Positions 33,392 to 36,935 of a stretch of 36,935 bases of DNA are shown piece by piece. Under the pieces are notes generated by a model. That model saw only the letters and a list, made by a program, of their open reading frames with translations. It ran no database searches and was not told the DNA's origin. Where the stretch lies: the NCBI RefSeq assembly GCF_020748185.1, contig NZ_JAHZMO010000033.1, positions 1 through 36,935 on the forward strand, given 5' to 3'. Source of the DNA: Terrisporobacter petrolearius (GTDB lineage: Bacteria > Bacillota > Clostridia > Peptostreptococcales > Peptostreptococcaceae). The position numbers were made by a program, and so were the translations under genes. How positions within the stretch are numbered: position 1 is the stretch's first letter; each line of letters begins with the position of its first letter.

Positions 33392-33735
33392 TGATTAAAT
33401 ATGAAAGAATTAGAAGTAGTTATCTAAAAGATAATGCATTATACTATGATAATTATTTTTTGAGTTTTAGAAATAGACCATTAACAATAGAGGCTATTGA
33501 AAGGATTGTTAAACTAGCATGTAATGGAGTTGTAAGAGATGAAATTAGAACTAGTCCTCACACTTGTAGGCATTATTATGCACAATCACAATTAAGAAAT
33601 GGACTAGATGTATATTCATTGAGTAGATTATTAGGTCATGATGACATAAGCATAACAAAGAGATATTTAGAAGGTTTACAAGATATGAAAATAGTTGAAT
33701 TAGGAACAGAAACAAGTCCTTTAATGAATTTGTAA
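33391..33735 (+). CDS. Tyrosine recombinase/integrase, 3' part (frame interrupted)
   Basis: 114 codons in the -1 frame relative to the 5' part, overlapping its stop in TAATG. It carries the rest of the active site: SPHTCRHYY (H57, R60), LLGHDDISITKRYLEG with H83 and nucleophile Y92. Joined through the heptamer, the product would be about 299 residues, normal for a XerC/D-like integrase, and the join KLKKVMIKYERI reads naturally. There is no independent ribosome binding site worth noting. On its own it could not bind and cut DNA in the usual way. Confidence 0.8.
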   Translation: MIKYERIRSSYLKDNALYYDNYFLSFRNRPLTIEAIERIVKLACNGVVRDEIRTSPHTCRHYYAQSQLRNGLDVYSLSRLLGHDDISITKRYLEGLQDMKIVELGTETSPLMNL

Positions 33736-33781
33736 AGTATTAATTTAATAAGAAATTTGACTGTTTAAATGGGGGGTATAC

Positions 33782-35263
33782 ATGAGGGATAATAAAGAAT
33801 TAACAGTAAGTGATTTAATAGACGTTTCAAGGTTAAAATTAGATGAATTTAACTTAATTGTATCAGGTTGTGGAACTGGTAAGAGTTATTTTGCAATAAA
33901 TCAATTGATAAATATGGTAAATAAACAATTTAATAAGAATATAGAGGGCTATGAAGTTTGGTTTGTTACAAGTAGGAAAATAACAAAGTTACAGCAATTA
34001 AATGATATTAAATACAAAGATAAATTAAAACCGTTATCTGAATGGGCATGTGAACTATTAACGCAATCAGAATTAATAAAGAAAGATATATTTAATCTTA
34101 GTAGGGAGTATAGAAATAAAATAGCAATAATGACTTATAATCAATTTGATATGTGTATAAAAGATAAATTAGCTGATAAATTAAGAATTATTATATTTGA
34201 TGAATGCCATGCTTTAATAAGTGATAGAAGTTATATAAGTATAATGAATAATATTTTAGATTTTATATTTAAAACTTTAAGTAAAAAAAGTAATAATACG
34301 TTTTTGGTTGGAGTGACAGCAACAGACCACTTAGTAAAGAAAGAAACTTTTCATGTGAAGATGAATTATATTCTTGATGAACCATTTTTTAAGTATAAAG
34401 TATTAGAAAAAATATATATAAGTAAATCAATCTATTTAAATTCTATTTTAGATGACATAACAGGTAAAACAATAGTTATGACTGATGATATAAAGAAAAT
34501 TGTAGAACTAAGAAATAAATATGAAAATAAATGTATGATTGCTATATCAGATAATAAAGTATTAGATAGTTGCTATAATAAAAAAATTAAAGAAATATCA
34601 GATGAAGATAAAAAATATATTATAGATAATAAAAGTTTACGAGATGATGTACAATATTTTTTTGGTACAAGTTGTTCAAGGGAAGGATTTGAATTTGATA
34701 GTGATAAAGTTAAAATTGATAATGTAATAGTATGTTCATCGCTTGTTACTGATGTTATACAATTTGCAGGAAGGTATAGAGGTAATATTAAAAATTTATA
34801 TATATTGAGTAAATATAAATATGGAAATTCAATGAATGCGATAGAAGAAAAGCAAATGAAAAAGTTTAATAATTATTTTTATAACTATGATAAGAATTAT
34901 TTTAAGGAATATAAAATTTTTGATGAAAATATAAATTATCTAAAATATAGTGACAGAAAATCGAGTCAAAAATTAATAGAATACATAAATGAAAAGTGGA
35001 TTAATATAGCTATTTTTACATCTGAGCAAAAGAATGAAATAACTACTTATGCTAACTATTTAGGATTAAGAAATGAAAAAAGAAACCCTATATCATGGAA
35101 AAATATTATAAATGATAGACATTTAGAGTTTATTATAAATAATGAGAGATTAAGAAAGAATGATGAAAGAATAAAAAAGTGTGATAATTATAATGACATA
35201 GTTAAATGTAAACAAGATAGAATTACTTGCACAGTATTTAAGAAAAAAAGAATAAGAAAATAA
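33782..35263 (+). CDS. SF2 (DECH-box) helicase of a mobile element
   Basis: A 493-residue helicase-like ATPase. Motif I is SGCGTGKS (28-35), motif II FDECH (139-143), motif III VGVTATD, and motif VI QFAGRYRGN (about 327-335). The second RecA-like lobe includes GTSCSREGFEFD. The C-terminal 120 residues are Lys/Asn/Ile-rich with no recognised domain. GGGGGG lies six bases before the ATG. Such stand-alone SF2 proteins occur in phages, plasmids and integrative elements, where they may open the replication origin; this role is inferred. Base composition is more AT-rich than the core genes. Confidence 0.8.
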   Translation: MRDNKELTVSDLIDVSRLKLDEFNLIVSGCGTGKSYFAINQLINMVNKQFNKNIEGYEVWFVTSRKITKLQQLNDIKYKDKLKPLSEWACELLTQSELIKKDIFNLSREYRNKIAIMTYNQFDMCIKDKLADKLRIIIFDECHALISDRSYISIMNNILDFIFKTLSKKSNNTFLVGVTATDHLVKKETFHVKMNYILDEPFFKYKVLEKIYISKSIYLNSILDDITGKTIVMTDDIKKIVELRNKYENKCMIAISDNKVLDSCYNKKIKEISDEDKKYIIDNKSLRDDVQYFFGTSCSREGFEFDSDKVKIDNVIVCSSLVTDVIQFAGRYRGNIKNLYILSKYKYGNSMNAIEEKQMKKFNNYFYNYDKNYFKEYKIFDENINYLKYSDRKSSQKLIEYINEKWINIAIFTSEQKNEITTYANYLGLRNEKRNPISWKNIINDRHLEFIINNERLRKNDERIKKCDNYNDIVKCKQDRITCTVFKKKRIRK

Positions 35264-35646
35264 CATTTCTAGAATTTTGGCAATTTAGAATTTATTAAAT
35301 TTACAAAACTTATAGTGAAAAAAGTATTGTCTTGTCCATAAAATTAATTATTTAATAGCATGTGAAAAAATGGTTAACTTATATTGTATTTTTACAGAAA
35401 AATTAGTAAAAATGATATATGAAAAAGTGGCACGAGTTCCGAAAATATAATAAGAGTAATTTGACTTTCTAGTTTTTGTAACCTATGTAATCACAATTAT
35501 AAATTACCCTTAGTAGGGTAGCAAAGAAGGTTTATCCTTCTGTAGCTGGGTATGGAGGTAGGTCATATGGATTGTATTAAATTTTAAAATACTGAATTAA
35601 TGAAAAGAATTACAATTGAAAGAAGTAACATAAAAGGGGTGTAGGA
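35264..35646 (+). other. Intergenic region with a structured RNA candidate
   Basis: The first 230 bases are AT-rich and show no gene, nor a good terminator for the helicase. A TATAAT at 35445-35450 could be a -10, without a clear -35. From 35505 the composition changes to GC-richer, hairpin-forming sequence (separate entry), which would be the leader of the lipoprotein gene. Confidence 0.4.
35505..35575 (+). ncRNA. Structured leader RNA candidate, class unknown
   Basis: TACCC/GGGTA (35505-35520, loop TTAGTA) and AGAAGG/CCTTCT (35525-35541, loop TTTAT) are joined by GCAA and followed by GTAGCTGGGTATGGAGGTAGG. The order GCAAAG, hairpin, GTAGCTGGGT recalls the 3' half of c-di-GMP-I riboswitches, but the GNRA loop and the 5' GGCAAAC strand are absent, so it is not assigned. 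It lies about 75-140 bases before the lipoprotein start. Confidence 0.3.
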
Positions 35647-36282
35647 ATGAAAAAAATATTAAGCTTAGGATTGATTTTAGGTTTATGTGGAAGTTTAATG
35701 GTTGGTTGTGGAAAAATGAGTAGAGAAGACATAGATGAATACGGAAGACAAGAAGACAGTATAAATTATAATTTGAATAATGCAAGTGAAACACTTGACA
35801 ATATAATTCTTTATAGTAGTTTAATTTGGGGTATTGATGATCAGGAAAGAATAGATGAATTTTGTAAAAAATTGGCTAATTATCAGAAAGAAATAAATGA
35901 ATTAACTAAAGATTTAAATAAAATATCATTAGATGAATTATCAAAATTCCATGATTATATGGTTGAATATAAGGGTACGACTCAAGAGGAAGAAGACATT
36001 AAATTTATGGTAATAAAATACAATTTCCTTTTAGCGAAGACGAAATTAGCTTTTGCTGATAAAATTATGAATCTTTATAAGGATGGAAGTTTATCATACG
36101 AAGATAATGAAGAAATAAAAATGATAGAATCCATTTCAGATGACCCTTCATATAAAATTTCAGATGATGAAGCAAAAAAAATAAGACAAGAACTAGACAA
36201 AGATTATTTTTTAGATTCAAAAGAATTATTGGAATTATATAATAAATTAACAAATATAAATAAGGGGGAGTTAGATGGTTAA
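35647..36282 (+). CDS. Predicted lipoprotein of unknown function
   Basis: 211 residues. The first 21 form a type II signal peptide (MKKILSLGLILGLCGSLMVGC) with the lipid-modified Cys at 21 in MVGC. The rest is acidic and helical with no known motif; helices at about 35-105 and 120-205 may form a coiled bundle. AAAAGGGG lies seven bases before the ATG. It is the only exported protein in the element, so immunity, exclusion or surface functions are open options. The stop overlaps the next small gene. Confidence 0.7.
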   Translation: MKKILSLGLILGLCGSLMVGCGKMSREDIDEYGRQEDSINYNLNNASETLDNIILYSSLIWGIDDQERIDEFCKKLANYQKEINELTKDLNKISLDELSKFHDYMVEYKGTTQEEEDIKFMVIKYNFLLAKTKLAFADKIMNLYKDGSLSYEDNEEIKMIESISDDPSYKISDDEAKKIRQELDKDYFLDSKELLELYNKLTNINKGELDG

Positions 36283-36509
36283 TTTAAGTGATTTAAAATC
36301 AAATGTTATAAGAAATACAATAGATGTTGATATAAATGGAGAATTACAAGAAATAGTTGTATTAGCTGTAAATGGAGATTATGACAATATAAATGTATTG
36401 TGATTATAGAACAGTTATTGGAAAAAGCTCAGAATTGATAACTTATACATCTACAATGGGCGGAGAAATTACAATACCTTCTATGGTGGTTGAAAAAATA
36501 GACATGTAA
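36275..36509 (+). pseudogene. Small gene in two frames, function unknown
   Basis: An ATG at 36275, overlapping the lipoprotein stop and preceded by AAGGGGGAG, opens 42 codons (MVNLSDLKSNVI..., ending DYDNINVL) to TGA at 36401. A +1 frame continues at once (CDYRTVIGKSSELITYTST, then MGGEITIPSMVVEKIDM) to TAA at 36507. Together they would make one protein of about 77 residues. The second frame also has its own ATG at 36393 without a good ribosome binding site. Frameshift mutation, sequencing error or recoding cannot be told apart here. Confidence 0.5.
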
Positions 36510-36518
36510 ATATTATCA

Positions 36519-36547
36519 GCACTTACAAATATGTAGGTGCTATTTTT
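36519..36547 (+). terminator. Terminator after the small frameshifted gene
   Basis: AGCACTTACA and TGTAGGTGCT form a 10-bp stem with one G-U and an AATA loop, followed by a T-rich tract. Confidence 0.8.
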
Positions 36548-36580
36548 ATTTATAGGAAAATATTAGCATTGTTCAATAAA

Positions 36581-36608
36581 ACACTTGTTATCGTGTACAT
36601 TATGAAGT
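36581..36608 (+). repeat. Imperfect 28-bp inverted repeat, candidate recombination site
   Basis: CACTT at 36581 and AAGTG at 36604 bound a 28-base imperfect palindrome in which nine of fourteen position pairs match. Twenty-eight bases is the usual size of site I in the res sites of small serine recombinases, and the gene for one begins 147 bases downstream. Assignment is by size and position only. Confidence 0.3.
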
Positions 36609-36689
36609 GATTGAAATATAATTAAATTTTAGGATAATTTCAACGTGTATTCAATACAAAGGTGTTCATGAAAATTAATAACCATTTTG

Positions 36690-36718
36690 TGTACAAATGA
36701 GAAAAAGTATGCTATTAT
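36690..36718 (+). promoter_or_regulatory. Promoter of the serine recombinase gene
   Basis: TGTACA (36690-36695) and TATTAT (36713-36718) are 17 bases apart, and TGC before the -10 makes it an extended type. TGTACA repeats at 36593 and 36731 and upstream of the integrase, so a regulator could act here. Confidence 0.4.
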
Positions 36719-36754
36719 ATAATCAAGAATTGTACATGAAAGGGGTAAATATAT

Positions 36755-36935
36755 ATGAACAAAATATATGGTTATGCACGTTGTAGTACAAATGAAAGTA
36801 AACAAGACATAAATAGACAGATAAGAGAACTAATAGAACTAGGAGCAACAAAGGAAACAATATATAAAGAATATCAAAGTGGTACTAAAATAAATAGAGT
36901 TGAACTAAATAGATTACTAGATACAGTACAACAAG
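36755..36935 (+). CDS. Serine recombinase/resolvase, N-terminal part (cut by window end)
   Basis: Sixty codons are visible. The start IYGYARCSTNE carries the catalytic Ser (S11) in the YARCST form of the usual YARVST motif, followed by QDINRQIRELIELGA and IYKEYQSGTKINR, as in Tn3/gamma-delta-type resolvases and invertases. AAAGGGG precedes the ATG by about ten bases. Whether it is a small resolvase or a large serine integrase cannot be seen. It is the second recombinase of the accessory region. Confidence 0.88.
   Translation, partial: MNKIYGYARCSTNESKQDINRQIRELIELGATKETIYKEYQSGTKINRVELNRLLDTVQQ

Noticed and set aside
35440..35470. Sigma-54 promoter at TGGCACGAGTT
   Set aside because: The -12 TTGC element is not at the required distance (CCGA instead).
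35505..35575. Calling a c-di-GMP-I riboswitch
   Set aside because: Only GCAAAG and GTAGCTGGGT agree; the GNRA tetraloop and the GGCAAAC strand are missing.

Overview
The window is very AT-rich DNA from an anaerobic, endospore-forming Firmicute. The spoIIA operon (spoIIAA-spoIIAB-sigF), spoVACDE, a SpoIVB-type protease, an oxygen-sensitive pyruvate formate-lyase system and strong AGGAGG-type ribosome binding sites all point to Clostridia. From memory, the order helicase / folT / spoIIA / spoVA / class A PBP / SpoIVB-like / amidase / PLC / ABC-F / hflX resembles Clostridioides difficile and other Peptostreptococcaceae. No rRNA, tRNA or CRISPR array was seen.

Layout. 1-80: start of a truncated gene, perhaps a transposase. 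145-1273: cytoplasmic asparaginase (minus) and its terminator. 1381-1547: a probable minus-strand small RNA with its own promoter and three C-rich hairpin loops. 1772-4133: cysteine desulfurase and ThiI, a sulfur-relay pair for 4-thiouridine in tRNA. 4548-7790: PFL-activating enzyme and pyruvate formate-lyase (minus). 8156-9127: Na+/Ca2+-type antiporter. 9298-10956: DEAD-box helicase with a DbpA-type tail. 11472-11987: folate ECF S component behind a long structured leader, followed by what may be a decayed gene. 12434-16090: the sporulation block, with a readable SigH-type promoter before spoIIAA and a terminator between spoIIA and spoVA. 16142-20684 (minus): class A PBP, SpoIVB-like protease and a small Lys-rich protein of unknown function. 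20845-22405: membrane-anchored amidase and a zinc phospholipase C-like protein. 22567-30105: ABC-F ATPase, DUF1461 membrane protein, Cys-rich small protein, HflX, HEAT protein, a Nudix protein with a broken Nudix box, YigZ and a TPR protein. 30147-30880 (minus): a TauE/SafE permease made as two half-size proteins. 31040-32638: NadE and YebC.

From about 32640 to the right edge the content changes to an accessory element. It has a tyrosine recombinase split into two frames at an A-AAA-AAG heptamer, an SF2 (DECH) helicase, a GC-richer structured RNA region, a lipoprotein, a small frameshifted gene and the start of a serine recombinase. Short repeats containing TGTACA cluster upstream of both recombinases. 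The right boundary is outside the window.

The most interesting items are the C-rich-loop small RNA (1381-1512), whose loops match the AAGGGG-type ribosome binding sites of several genes here; the split integrase, whose catalytic residues are divided between two reading frames; the unexplained RNA-like region before the lipoprotein; and the Nudix protein that has lost most of its metal-binding glutamates. All functions are read from motifs by eye; no database search was possible.
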